Assembly (NCBI RefSeq): GCF_901709675.1
Contig: NC_051095.1
Span: 23,947,956-24,011,955, forward strand
Source of the DNA: Syngnathus acus
Lineage: Eukaryota; Chordata; Actinopteri; Syngnathiformes; Syngnathidae
Length of the DNA stretch: 64,000 bases
Direction of reading: 5' to 3'
This document shows positions 12,964-23,993 of the stretch, in pieces. The translations under genes and the position numbers were made by a program. Numbering within the stretch: the first letter of the stretch is position 1; each line of letters starts with the position of its first letter. The notes under the pieces were generated by a model. That model did not search any database and was not told the DNA's origin. It saw only the letters and a program-made list of their open reading frames with translations.

Positions 12964-15900
12964 ATTTTCCAGCTCAGTGACCTAGTGGTAGAGTGTCCGC
13001 CCTGAGACTGGAAGGTTGTGGGTTCAAACCCCGGCCGGGTCATACCAAAGACTATAAAAATGGGACCCATTGCCTCCCTGCTTGGCACTCAGCATTAAGG
13101 GTTGGAATTGGGGGGTTAGATCACCAACTGATTCCCGAGCGCGGCACCGCTGCTGCTCACTGCTCCCCTCTCCCCCAGGGGATGGATTAAAATCACATGG
13201 GGATGGGTTAAATGCAGAGGACAAATCTCACCACACCCAGGTGTGTGTGTGACGATCATTGGGACTTTAATCTTTAATCTTTTAATCTTTTCATTACTTA
13301 TGAAGTGCAAAACAGTCACTTCAGACTTATTTTACATCATTAATAATACAGCATATATGTTTTGGGGTAGCCAGCCAGATTTATTAAAAACTGCATTCAA
13401 ATTGAAATTCTCAGCAATCCAAAAGACGGCAAGAGAAACTGCTTCTCTATTTGTGCCTGTGTGTGAGTCCAGTCAGTTGATTGTTTGAACAGAAAAAACA
13501 CATACATCAGCAGATCAACAATGGAATTGGCTTGACAGCTTGTATGCTATTGGCCTGGACAGATTGTTGTTTTAGAGCTCCCAAACATGGTGAACTGCTA
13601 TACGCAGACATTTTAAACTCAGGAATGGGGGAGGGGGGCTCCGGCATTTTGACCAGCTACACCACCTCTGAGTATACAAAAATCATCCATCCATCAATTT
13701 TCTATTCCATGAGGACCGCGAGGGAGCTGGAGCCGATCGTACCTGACTATAGGCGAGAGTTGATGCGCACCCTGAACTGGTCACCAGTCAGTTACATAGT
13801 TTACAGAAACCATGAGACTCTATGCAAAAGATGCATTGACTTACCTTCATTCAGCTTAATCTTAGCACATACTAAGCCTACTATCTTAATAATCGTTTGA
13901 CAACTTTCCAACAAAATATCTTAAGCTATTTACTTGATTCATTAAAAAAAATATTTCAAATTCTAGTACCAGTGCATTACAGAAATGTACAGCCAAGTTG
14001 CCTGCAGGATTGTGCTGTTTTCAGCATTGTGGTTACAGTACGGGAACTGACTGCATGATCTGTAATGAACATGCAGTCAGTTCCCGGACTGTAATAACTG
14101 TGTCATCAGCATTATGCATGACTGCTCACAAGGAGGAGGAGAGGGGTCTCCAACAATTGGTGTCATTACTTGTCAGAGTCTAGCTGAACAAATGCAAGCG
14201 GCTTTTCATACAGCAGCATGTCTCCCTTATTGCTGTTGATAAAACAACTTTAAATGTACTCAATTTTTCGAATTGCCTCCGTCCCAAGGAAAATCTCATT
14301 ATAAGTCATTTAAGAAGGCAACAATACATTCACTACTAGAGCAGTCAAACTTAATCGAAATTAATGTATCTTAATAATCAAGTAATCGTTAAAAGACATA
14401 TTTACCTCAGAATTGTCCAAATCCTCCAATGTCAGCCTGTCAACAGTAATTATTCATTATTTTTTGTGGTCATCGTGAAAACTTCTGCTTTTACTTCAGA
14501 AAACAATAATCGCACCAGTGACTGAATCAGTTTGTTGAGTATATTTATCCCTCTTGTATGACATTGTTTAATGGTTATTTTGTTTTCTAAATTACTAAGC
14601 ACAATACACAATAAACAACTGTCAATAGGGAAAATGGTTTTGTGATACATTTTCATCCAATATAAAATGTTAGATTACTAGGTTAATCAATATTCTAATT
14701 CGAAAACGATTTGATAGTGACAACCCTATTCATAACGAGTGATATTTTTGCCAGATAATCTTAACAGGACTAATTCTCATTGAATTTGACATACATAAAA
14801 ATTGTGGCATGACGATTGACTGGTTAGCATGCCGGAGTCACAGCGCAGCTTGTGGATTCAACTCCGGGTTCCAGCCTTTTTGTGTGGAGTTTGCATGTTC
14901 TACCCCATGCTTGGAATTGCTCTGCGTTGTCCTTTGTGAGTGTGAACAGTTTTTCGTCCATGTGTATCCTGCGATTGCCTGGCAGCAAGCTGCGAGGAGA
15001 GGCTCCAGCATGCCCACGACCCTCGTAAGGAGAAGCGGTTCGGATAATGGATATATGTAGATGGATGAGACATCATCAGTGACTTCACCTATGTTGTGGC
15101 ATTTAAAGCTAAATTAGCATTGTGGCAATTTTGCAATAACTGACCTCAACAGAAAAAAATCCAACTCATTTATTATTTTCTTTTTTCCAGACTATTCTGT
15201 ATAAATGTCTGTTTGGGTGTGGCTGTAAAATAAATTTAGGTCAGCTAGCAGTTCTTAAAATAGTTTTGTTGACAAACTACCTGATTCAAAGTCGCTTAAA
15301 ATATTGTTTGTCACTACTGTGATACAATGTCTACTTGCGTAAATACTGCTGTTGCTGCTACTGTGTGTTTGGTACTTGAATTGGTGTACCTAAGAAAGTG
15401 AGCTGTAAGGCAGTTATTTTGGGTTTTTATTGGAGGCTCCATTAAGAAAAGGTTTACACCCTCAAAAACAATTAAGCCTATGGCGCTACAGTTTAAAAGA
15501 GTGATAATATATGCATGAGCAGTGCCTGTGGAGCAAGGAGTTGGTGAGCACCAGAAATGTTTGAAAAGTAAACAAGCTAAAACCTTCTCAGTATTTACAC
15601 AATCTGTTCCAACAGATGTTCTAGCCAAGTTGTGATTGCTGAAGTAGAAAATATTGTTGAAAACTATTTGCACTTTGTCAGGTTCTGGCAGGCAGATTCA
15701 AATTATATTTTTATGTTGATGTAATACAATACGCAATTTTGATTTGAATAACTACACTATGCCATTTAAAGGGACTCATTTTTCCCACGAATCAAACCTG
15801 TTTCCTTAATACCGTTATGAGTGGTTTGTTCCATCAGAAGTGACATTGGCTCTGATATGGAACAATCTTTGACTACAATTGCAAGGTAGCAAAGGTCAAA

Positions 15901-18900
15901 ATTCAAATGAATTTATAGCTACTTGCCTCTTTAATGATCAACAGAAATAATTTCCAGATAGATAAATAAAACTCTGAGTGAGAGTTGTTTTATGTCAAAT
16001 GTTTACAGCCTATGTTATCCATGAATGTCACATTGGTACTTTTTATATTATTACTCAATGCATGGTGCATTCATCCTCACATTCGTACCGATATCATTCT
16101 GGGCACTCAAGATCAATCAAGATAAGTCTGGTTCAATGAGGATAAAGAGCAGTAACTTTAATGATACATTATGAAATGTCAATCATTACACCACACATAA
16201 CAAACAAGACTGACATTCTCTATAGATTATTTACACCAACGGCCATTAAACAATAACATGTCAGGTGCTGAAGCGAAGCATTTTATAATAACTGTAACTT
16301 CAATATCTTATTTTTGTCCAACTCCAAACGCACCAATACTTTGGTTTATTTGCAAGTTCAGCAGTCATGTCAGAGGTACAACTGGGACTAATTGGGAGTC
16401 CATCTTAGGGTAGGAAAAAAACCAACCATTCACACTAGCTTGCATTCCGAACCACTGAGAATTTAGAATCTACAATTAAGATAGCAACACACATGTTGGA
16501 ATGTGGTAGGAAGATGAGCAAGGCCTATAAGAAGAAACCCACATAAGCGTAGGGGGAACATGTGGGAAATATTCATTTGATTGTTCTGGACAAAAAGGAA
16601 CAAATAAAGTACCTTTGTTTATCTATCTATGCGAGTGAGCTATAACAGGGGTCCCCAACGCCTGGTCCGCGGACCGGTACCGGTCGGTCCGTGGTTCACT
16701 TGGTACCGGGCCGCCAAGCCGCACAGAAAAAATAAATAAAATTAGCGACGATCAATTAATTCAGGTCAAGACGCTCGTCACGGTCACGTGACATGTTTCC
16801 CCAGTCAAGCTAGCAAAAATGAGTAAGAATTTATTTAGAAAATTTTTTAAAATGTGCGATTTTCTCCCAATTCCATCCGTCGGTACAGCTGTGTCTCTTG
16901 ACACAGGTTAATTCAGGTCAAGACGCTCGTCTCGGTCACGTGACATGTCACCTCAGTCGAGCCCGCGAAGCAAGCAAAAATGAGCAAGAAACAGAGATGT
17001 TTGGAAAGCTTCTTCGGAAAGGGAAAAAAGCTCAATGAGGAGACGGAAGAAGAGGCTACGACTTCTAAGAAAAGGAAAGCTGCATTTAAAAGAACATTTC
17101 TGGAGTCCTACTTAAAATATGGATTTATCGCCACAGGTGACTCTGACGTGCCAAGCCCACTTTGCATAATGTGGTGACAGGCTAGTTAACGAGGCAATGA
17201 AGCCTTCCAAACTGCTTCGGCACATGGAGACCGAGCATCCTGCATTAAAAGACAAACCTTAAACACTTCGGGTGTCATTGTCTCCCATTACGCCTAGACG
17301 GGATCGTTTCTGAGAAACAAGCTCAGTGCTCCCACTAATTCAACGGAATGGTGAGTTTTATTTTCATGTCGTTTATACTTGTTTTTATGCCAGTCGTATC
17401 ATTTTAAGATAAGATAAGATAAAAGGAACTTTATTAATCTCACGTGTGAGAAACTGCATGTAACAACAGCTCGATTTACAGGAAGGTACAAGTTGGGGGA
17501 TAAAGGTGCAAAAAGAGACTTCAGGACCGTAATCTTCCGGCATAATAAATAGAATACAATATAAAAGAAAAATATGGAAAAATAACAGCAATTGTAGTAA
17601 AACTAAAAATATGAGCTATGAATATTTACAAAAAGAAGATAAAATAGTGGTAAAGTGTCGTAAAGTGTATGAAGTGTATGAAGTTTAGCAATGCTAATAA
17701 CAAAGAGAAATAGTGCACGGGTTATAGAAGTGAAATAGATCTATGCATTGTGTGGCAGAGAATATTGCACATTGGGCTTAAATTGCACATTGGGGGTTAA
17801 GAATTGCACGTTACGGGGAAAGTATTGCACAGAAGGATGTGTTTACAGGTTGTCATTGTACAGCCTGATTGCGGTGGGGATGAAGGAGCTGCGATAGCGT
17901 TCCTTCTTACACGGGGGGAGTCTGAGTCTCTGACTGAAGGAGCTGCTCAAGTTCTCCAAAGTCAGATGCAGTGGGTGAGAGGGGTTGTTCCTGATGGATG
18001 CTAGCCTGGCTAGCACCCTCCTCTCGCCCACCTCCTCAACAGTGTCAGGAGGGCAGCCCACCACAGAGCTAGCCCTCTTAACCAGTTTGTTGAGCCTCTT
18101 CCTATCCCTCTCTGTGCTGCTCGGAGCCCAACAGACCACAGCGTAGAGGATGGCAGAGGCTACCACTGAGTCATAAAAGGTTTTTAGCAGAGGCCTGCTC
18201 ACTCCAAAGGAGCTGAGTCTCCTCAGGAGGTGGAGGCGACTCTGTCCTTTCTTGTAGACGGCGTTCATGTGATCAGTCCAGTTCAGTTTATTGTTGAGGT
18301 GAACACCCAGGTACCTAAAACTGTCCACGACCTCAATGTCCCGACCCTGGATGTTCACCGGTGAGTGGGGAGGTGCTCCTCTCCTAAAGTCAATCACCAG
18401 CTCCTTCGTCTTACTGGTGTTCAAGCACAGGTGATTGTGCTCACACCAGTCCACAAAGGCGCTGATGGCCGACAGGTACTCCAGCTCGCCCCCCTTAGAC
18501 ATACAGCCAACAATAGCTGAGTCATCGGAGAACTTCTGGAGATAGCAGATATCAGTGTTATACGTGAAGTCCGAGGTGTACAGTGTGAAAAGGAATGGGG
18601 ACAGGACTGTGCCCTGAGGTGCTCCAGTGCTGCAGACTACCACCTCTGATCGGCAGCCATGCAGTTGCACGTACTGGGGCCGGTTAGTGAGGTAGTCAAT
18701 GGTCCAGTCAGTGAGGTGATGGTCCACTCCAGTGTCTAGCATCTTCACTCGTAGCAGGGCCGGCGAGATGGTATTGAAGGCACTGGAGAAGTCAAAGAAC
18801 ATGACCCTCACAGCGCTGCCGGCGGACTCCAGGTGGGTGAGCGTCCGCTGCAGCAGGTAGATGACGGCGTCTTCTACCCCAATGCCGATCTTGTAGGCAA

Positions 18901-21900
18901 ACTGCAGCGGATCCAGAGTGGGGCTCACCACGGAGCGGAGGTGGCTGAGGACCAGGCGTTCCATCACCTTCATGATGTGGGAAGTGAGGGCGATGGGTCT
19001 GAAGTGGGCCGGTTCCTTGGCGCGCGGTGTTTTGGGAACTGGGACGATGGAGGATGTCTTCCATGCGCTGGGCACCTTCGCCAGGCTGAGGCTCAGGTTG
19101 AGGAGGTGGCACAGAACATGGCAGAGATCATCAGCACATGTCCGTAGCAGCCTGGGGGAGATGCCATCCGGTCCCGGGGCCTTTCTCTGTTTCGGCTTCC
19201 CCAGCTCTCTCCTCACCTGCCCAGCTCTCTCCTCACATTTTATTTCATCGTATTTATATATTTATTATAAATGTATTATTTATTTATAGAAATGTATGAT
19301 TTATTTATATGAAGGCCGGTCCGCGAAAATATTTCACGTAACCGGTCCGTGGCGCAACAAAGGTTGGGGACCACTGAGCTATAACACTTAGAAAATAAAT
19401 TGCTGTTCCAGTAGATACTAGCAGAAATGACATAATTAACCTATGTATCGATTTTTTGTTTGGACCTGTGTAGAGCTGTCAGCCTGTCACTTTTGAATAT
19501 TTTCAGAATTGATTATTCTATTGATTATCTAAGGAAGTCGGGCGTGGAAGAGGGACTGGTTAAGGCTGTGATGCTCTCTACTGCAGAGCCTGCACAGCTG
19601 TTAGAACAGGAGTTGGCGACAGTAATGGGTTTGAAGTAAGGGTAGGGGTGCACCAGGGATCAGTGCTCAGCCCATTACTGTTTGCTATTGTGATGGCTGT
19701 GGTATCGAGGGAAGTGAGGGGTGGACTACCATGGGAGCTGCTCTACGCGGATGACCTGGTATTGATGGCTCACAGTCGAGAAGACCTAGCTAGGAAGCTA
19801 GCGGCCTGGAAGACATGCCTGGAAGTGAAAGGAATGAAGGTGAATGCGGCAAAATCAAAGGTCATGGTCGGTGGTGCTGGCCTGGGAGTGATATCGCAGT
19901 CAGGGGCATGGCCATGTGGAGTTTGCGGGAAGGGAGTGCAAGCTAACTCTATCCGGTGCAAGGGTTGTCAGAGATGGGTACACCGAAGATGCAGCGGAGT
20001 AAAAGGCAGCCTACTAGCTGCAAGTGAGACCTTCCAATGCAAGCGGTGTAGGGGAGAAGTCGCCCAAGCAGACCCAGCTGAGCAAGAGGTGCTCGTGGTA
20101 GATGGGGAGATGTACGAGGTGGTGGACAGCTTCTGCTACCTTGGAGACATGCTTAACGCTGATGGGGGGGTGGACCTAGCAGTGACCACAAGGGTGAGAA
20201 GCGGGTGGAAGGAATTCAGGGAACTCATGCCCTTCTTAACATCTAAAGCCCCATCCCTGAAGATGAGAGGCCAAGTGTACTCAGCCTGTGTCAGAAGTAG
20301 TATGACGTACGGAAGTGAGACATGGGCCCTGAAAACAGAACACGAAGACAAACTAAACAGAGCAGAAATGAGGATGATCAGATGGATGTGTGGTGTGTCA
20401 ATGAGGGAGGAAAAGACCAGTGCAGAGCTGAGAAAGAAGATGGGAGTGGAGGCCATAGTGGATGTGGTGAGGAGAGGCAGACTGCGATGGTACGGACATG
20501 TAGTGAGGAAGGACGAGAACGACTGGGTGAAGAAAGTTATGTCGTATAACGTAGAGGGAACAAGACCCAGTGGCCGACCTAAAAAGACCTGGCAGATGAC
20601 CGTGGCAGCCGACATGAAGGCACTCAGCATCAACCACGAGATGGCCATGGACCGTTCCCGGTGGAAGAAGGCCATATCGAGACACCAGTCCAACCCAGCG
20701 GCGCCTGGAAAGCGGACTTTAAACCGATGATGATGATGATGATTGATTATTCCGTTAACAGATCAAATATCCATCGAATTTCTGAACCGGTTTTCTTCAC
20801 AAAGGTCGCAGGTGTCGGCCGGGGAGTAAGCTGGGTACATCCTGAACTCGTTGCCAGCCAATCGCACGGCACACACAGACGGACATTTCACACAGTAGTG
20901 GTCACTCGGCCTACCATGAATGTTTTTGGGATGTGGGAAGAAACCGGAGTACCCAGAGGAAACCCATGCAGGCACGGGGAGAACATGCAAACGCCACACA
21001 GGGAGGTTGAAGCCGAAATTAAACCCTGCACCTATGAACTGTGAGGCGAACGTGCTAAGCATATTTGAATGCTTTTTGCATTCTTTACATCACCAGCTTC
21101 TTAGTATGTGTAACTTAGATGTATAAAGTTACGAATTTATTAGATAAAATTAAAAACAAAAAATGAATAGGACCTAATGTTTTTCAAAGGGTTAAGGGGA
21201 AAAAAATCAATAGACACCTACACTGTGACCTTGCTTAATGTTTTGGTTGTCAGATTTTACAAATGTTGGGGAGGTATTGGCCTCAACCCACTGCAAATGC
21301 TTGCCAATGCTAGCCTAGTACATGTTTTGTACAAATGAAATTCTTTTCCGGACTTGTCCAGCTGTTGTTTGGCATGTTTAATGAAGAGAAAGGGGAGTGA
21401 GAGACAAGCAGAGAGACACAACAAAATACTTCAAAGACTGTTTTATAAATTAGAACATTTTATCACTTCTATTTTAGAAAAATGAAAAAAAAAAAATATG
21501 ACCACAAACATCCTGCAGGAGAATGTCAAACGGTTCTCACAATTAAGTGATGAAAATTGAAACAAACTAAATATTTTAGGGCGGCAGCCTGGCCACAACT
21601 CAGTTCTGTCTGTAGTCAAGGGGATATTTCCATGTTCTATTTGATTTTATTGACATAATAATTGGCCAAGTGTTAACGTTTCTACAGCTAGGAGTCTATA
21701 TTTGTCAGTGAATAAGTTATTTTTGCTGTACAGCACTTTGTATGCAGCAGCGATGGTCTTTTTAAAGAGTTCTATAAATACAGTTTAGTTGACAGCTGGG
21801 TCGTGAAGGCATACCGGTAGAAATAAACTAAAGTGAGAAAATCTGCCAGGAGATGGCACCAAGAAGCCAACTCCTGCTCCCTATTTTAAAGAATATTTAG

Positions 21901-22843
21901 CATGCTTACGACACTTTTTTTTTTTTTGTCAATTTTTTTAATCAGAAGACATGCAATTAAAGTTTTCTTAATTTTTCAAATTTCTCAGCTTTTGGAGTAA
22001 TATTGATGATAATAATATGTATTATGAAATATTGTAATATATTTAACCATATTTACAAATTGAGGATTAGGTTCAGCAACAGGTGGAATTATTTACTGAG
22101 ACATCGTAGCAATAAATTACAACTCATGGTAAAATCTGTACTGTGCAATCTTTAATAGATCAAACTAAAAAACATGAAACATGAAAATATATGAGCTAGA
22201 AAAGAAAGGAACAATATTTAAATCCGCATTAAAAATATGTTTAGGCACATAAAGCCTTCACATTAAACTTTGCTGTTGACCAGTGTTATTCACAGCTTTG
22301 ACAAGTTTTGAGTTAGATTTATTTGGGGTTTTTTAGCCTGTTGTTCAACCAATTTGATTAATTCAGTTAAGCTTTGACAAGTTTTGAGTTAGAATTTTTT
22401 TAGCCTGTTATTCAATCAATTTGATAAGTTCAGTTAAGTGGCGTGCGTTAAAAATAAATGACTTCGGCTATGGGTGCCCCTTTTGATTTGCCCCAAAACA
22501 GCCAACTCGTAAATACCACATAGCGCTCTGAACAAGGATAGTAACTGCTTCGGGCTCATGAAACAATTTAATATGCGACATTTGGAGATTGATCAGAATT
22601 ACCTGTCATTAGTGAGTAGTAGTTCGGGTAGGATAAACTCGGGAAGTCCGGCTTCATGGAGTCTACTGTCACCCCTCTGGACACAAGCTCCTTAAAGCCA
22701 GGTAGTGAGTTCAGGTCGTCCATGTAGTCGTAACGAAAACCATCGATCAGGAACACGAGTAGTGGATGGACCGCGAGACACAGCTGCCCCGCTGCCATCA
22801 GCAGCAACACGGACACCAAGATAAATGTGGAGGAGCAGGCCAT
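7213..22843 (-). CDS. enpp6: ENPP6, glycerophosphocholine choline phosphodiesterase (8 coding exons)
   Basis: Exons: 22603-22843, 11850-12029, 9700-9811, 9175-9316, 8899-9078, 8697-8834, 8401-8527 and 7213-7430. All junctions are GT/AG and phases join to 445 aa (human about 440). A signal peptide covers about residues 1-24. The nucleotide pyrophosphatase/phosphodiesterase fold follows, with metal ligands and nucleophile visible: FLIDGF Asp34, Ser71 in [24 protein letters not shown] and WHGYDND. The hydrophobic C-terminus after SSGG fits a GPI-anchor signal. The family is a membrane-bound enzyme that splits choline phosphate from glycerophosphocholine and lysophosphocholine, including in myelinating cells (known from mammals). 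The start ATG has a good context (ctcATGG). Intron 1 is about 10.6 kb, swollen by transposons. A fish paralogue name cannot be excluded, but the ENPP6 match runs through every exon. Confidence 0.95.
9358..9563. mobile_element. Small hAT-type MITE in ENPP6 intron 3
   Basis: The 206-bp element has ends TAATGATGGG…CCCATCACTA and inner inverted 'atgaagcttca' blocks. It is bounded by a perfect 8-bp duplication GTAAAAAC (9350-9357 and 9564-9571). Non-coding. Confidence 0.88.
10064..10260 (-). repeat. Strongly decayed copy of the 33668-type SINE
   Basis: The segment retains scattered blocks of the family's 3' half in reverse ('gtcattatctcgactgactg', 'ggttgaccctggactgg'). It lies in ENPP6 intron 2. 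Low identity. Confidence 0.4.
11171..11430 (-). mobile_element. LINE reverse-transcriptase fragment
   Basis: The minus frame reads [24 protein letters not shown]…SLLFAAS, the RT palm of the same LINE family as at 1975-5427. The catalytic DD of the usual FADD box is lost (FAAS). It is inserted in ENPP6 intron 2, and a leader fragment of the same family is at 11680-11790. Confidence 0.75.
11497..11655 (+). mobile_element. Truncated copy of the 'CCTCTACTTACGAA' MITE
   Basis: It starts CAGTGGTACCTCTACTTATG, matching the terminus of the complete element at 12146-12680, and then decays. No 3' inverted repeat was found. It lies just downstream of ENPP6 exon 2 in gene orientation. Confidence 0.6.
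11680..11790 (-). mobile_element. LINE 5'-leader fragment
   Basis: The blocks 'caggggcataaagccccag' and 'aaacccctccaccac' match the inverted leader fragment at 5560-5630. It belongs to the same LINE family as 1975-5427. Confidence 0.6.
12146..12680. mobile_element. TA-flanked MITE in ENPP6 intron 1
   Basis: The 535-bp element has terminal repeats CAGTAAAACCTCTACTT at the left and, read in reverse, CAGTGAAACCTCTACTTTCG at the right. TA flanks both sides (12144-12145 and 12681-12682). No transposase ORF. This structure fits a mariner/pogo-type non-autonomous element. Confidence 0.85.
12934..12958 (+). repeat. (TAA)n microsatellite
   Basis: A short perfect taa run directly upstream of a SINE copy. 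Confidence 0.85.
12969..13290 (+). mobile_element. tRNA-derived SINE with LINE-like tail
   Basis: The head carries RNA polymerase III-like boxes: an A box near 'tagtggtagagtg' and the B box GGTTCAAACCC at about 13020-13030. The body includes 'tgggacccattgcctccctg'. The 3' part ('gttaaatgcagaggacaaat…gtgtgtgacgatcattgggact') ends in an (ctttaat)n tail. A second, inverted copy is at 24498-24823 and a fragment at 54138-54207. Confidence 0.85.
13680..13815 (-). repeat. Fragment of the 33668-type SINE
   Basis: The end 'atccatccatcaattttct' followed by 'gcgcaccctgaactggtcac' is the reverse complement of the family's 3' half. It lies in ENPP6 intron 1. Confidence 0.55.
14337..14728. mobile_element. 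hAT-type MITE with decayed target duplication
   Basis: The left end TAGAGCAGTCAAACTT pairs imperfectly with the right end GATAGTGACAACCCTA. Flanking octamers TTCACTAC and TTCATAAC match at 6 of 8 positions. Inside are AATCA/TAATCAA stretches typical of such elements. It lies in ENPP6 intron 1. Confidence 0.6.
14810..15065 (+). repeat. Decayed copy of the 33668-type SINE
   Basis: The order of blocks matches the intact copy: the head with 'ttagcatgccggagtcacag', 'gtgtggagtttgcatgttct', 'cctgcgattgcctggc', 'ggctccagcatgcccacgac', and the tail 'ggatatatgtagatggat'. Several internal deletions. Confidence 0.75.
15066..16379. other. ENPP6 intron 1 sequence, nothing recognised
   Basis: AT-rich unique-looking sequence. 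The longest frame (15314-15673, minus) shows no domain or splice context and is not supported as a gene. Confidence 0.4.
16380..16565 (-). repeat. Strongly decayed 33668-type SINE
   Basis: Blocks such as 'gggtaggaaaa…accattcacac' and 'agaagaaacccac…gggggaacatg' follow the reverse order of the SINE body. Low identity. Confidence 0.4.
16980..17267 (+). pseudogene. BED-type zinc-finger hAT transposase N-terminus, frameshifted
   Basis: The frame opens [15 protein letters not shown], a lysine-rich leader, then [21 protein letters not shown]. After about 64 codons a 2-nt loss just after the first zinc-ligand region brings a stop at about 17175. The +1 continuation carries [20 protein letters not shown] and ALKDKP, the second half of a BED finger (C-x2-C…H-x3-H). 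Such N-termini occur in hAT transposases and in domesticated ZBED/SCAND3-like genes. The catalytic domain is missing, so this is a dead fragment. Confidence 0.8.
17407..19236 (-). mobile_element. 5'-truncated LINE (L2/CR1/jockey group) with near-complete reverse transcriptase ORF
   Basis: A single open frame of about 457 codons (17843-19216) runs from [11 protein letters not shown] through [23 protein letters not shown] and [10 protein letters not shown] to the C-terminal region ([18 protein letters not shown]) and ends YNDNL. The active-site box reads SDD where FADD/YADD is usual. The 5' end lacks the endonuclease. The 3' end is an (aagat)n-type simple tail read on plus. The hexamer ATTTTA flanks both sides (17401-17406 and 19237-19242), a likely target duplication. 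The frame begins at a GTG, not a real start. A highly similar 3' copy is at 62860-63880, implying recent activity. Confidence 0.9.
19519..20742 (+). mobile_element. 5'-truncated LINE with PHD-like finger inside its reverse transcriptase
   Basis: The open frame 19648-20730 contains [11 protein letters not shown] and the [11 protein letters not shown] catalytic box. A cysteine-rich segment follows (CGVCGKG…[12 protein letters not shown]…CKRC, about 19915-20050), then the RT-distal region ([25 protein letters not shown]). It ends in a (gat)n tail. A 10-bp duplication TTGATTATTC flanks the insertion (19509-19518 and 20743-20752). The surviving frame has no stop, so insertion was recent, but it lacks the endonuclease and N-terminal RT and cannot be autonomous. 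Located in ENPP6 intron 1. Confidence 0.9.
20815..21062 (-). repeat. Copy of the 33668-type SINE, 3' truncated
   Basis: The reverse complement reproduces the SINE body: 'cctgaactcgttgccagcca', 'gggatgtgggaagaaaccgg', 'ggggagaacatgcaaacgcc' and the head 'ctgtgaggcgaacgtgctaa'. The family's terminal 'ggatggat' end is missing. Confidence 0.75.
21063..22602. other. ENPP6 intron 1 proximal part, nothing recognised
   Basis: AT-rich. A near-duplicate of about 55 bp occurs at 22297-22350 and 22372-22428 ('gctttgacaagttttgagtt…cagttaag'). There is a poly(T) run near 21907. No gene or named element. Confidence 0.4.
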
Positions 22844-23099
22844 GAGTGCTTGTCTTCTCTTCTTCAGCTATTGGCAACTGGGAACTGTGCAACCCGTTGA
22901 CAGCAGGACCATTCTGCCCAGTGCTCGCGAGGAGGGGAACCGGAAGTTACAACATGGACCAAAATAAAACTTTGACCGAGGATCCTTGATCACCGCTACT
23001 GTACCAGAAAAACAGTAAAGTCTCCATTTAGTTTTGCACGACCACTCTGAAGCCGCCTTGTTCATTTAAATTTGTCAATTCACGTTTCATTTGTGATAC

Positions 23100-23480
23100 T
23101 GTCATAAGCTTGCTACATGAAGGAAATAAACTTTATTGGGGTTACAGTACTGTTTCGCCAGGGGCGGCCCTAGCCAATGCGATGTCCATCACATTAATTA
23201 AAATGTAAGAGGCAACCTTTTCATGATTTCATGACTGTTTTTGTCAAAAGACAAATCATGCCAGTGATTTGCTGTTACTCCTAATTTTATTGGATGAACC
23301 AAAATTTAATCCATGTTAAATGTCCATACTTTTTTTTTTTTTTTAAACGTGAATCTAACAGACTCCTTTATTATCTTCGTAAAGGTCCGATAAACATGCA
23401 CGAAAACTCACCAAAGTTTGCGCACTCAACGTTGTCATAAACAACAAAATGGCTCTTTACGTAGAGCCAGCTAGATTACT
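23100..23480. other. ENPP6-SETD7 divergent intergenic sequence, nothing recognised
   Basis: Contains a poly(T) run near 23330. No ORF or domain of note. Promoter elements of ENPP6 must lie upstream of 22843 on the minus strand, but no TATA-like box can be called with confidence. Confidence 0.35.
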
Positions 23481-23993
23481 AAAGTAAAACCTATTCTCGG
23501 ACACTTTGACCTAGTCTTATAAAAATTGGTATGCACGTGTAGCACCCCGTAACATTCCATTCCAGCCGTAGTGTAAAATGAACGAGAAAAGAGTTGTGAA
23601 TTTTTGAATGTCCGATTTTGGCCAATTTTTGCACATTTACAGAGGTCATACTTTTGTCTGAGAGTATTTATCCGATTGACTCCAAACTTGGGTTGTAAGA
23701 CCTGGGACAACTGGGAATTTTGGGGGAGTTTTTGACGGGGGCGGGACATCAAATTCGATGTTTCATATTTTCTTTGAAAATGCTTAATAACTCCCGAACA
23801 TGCTCCAAAACATCAGAAACTTCACATGTATTTAAATAGTCGCGACCTAAAAACATCAATATGATAATATTCTCTTATACCTTTAGTGCCACCTAGTGGT
23901 GGCAAGTTTTTTCTCACTTTGATGTTATACTGTAGTTTTTTTTTTAAATAGTCCTGAATCAGTGGTAAAATACGATAGATTAAATTATATAAT

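Larger units (their letters stand above)
16646..19376. mobile_element. hAT-type element with BED-finger transposase remnant, hosting an L2-type LINE
   Basis: Ends CAGGGGTCCCCAACG and GTTGGGGACCACTG are inverted repeats. A perfect 8-bp duplication AGCTATAA flanks the element (16638-16645 and 19377-19384). Inside are a BED-zinc-finger N-terminus (16980-17267) and a 5'-truncated LINE (17407-19236) on the opposite strand. Without the LINE the hAT element would be about 0.9 kb, too short for a full transposase, so it is itself an internal-deletion derivative. The 35093-35446 element shares both ends and inner sequence. Confidence 0.92.

Noticed and set aside
12969-13060. Genuine tRNA gene
   Set aside because: The A and B boxes belong to a SINE head. 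There is no intact cloverleaf, and the same sequence recurs with the SINE body.
20136-20693. 185-codon minus-strand frame
   Set aside because: Antisense shadow of the LINE reverse-transcriptase ORF.
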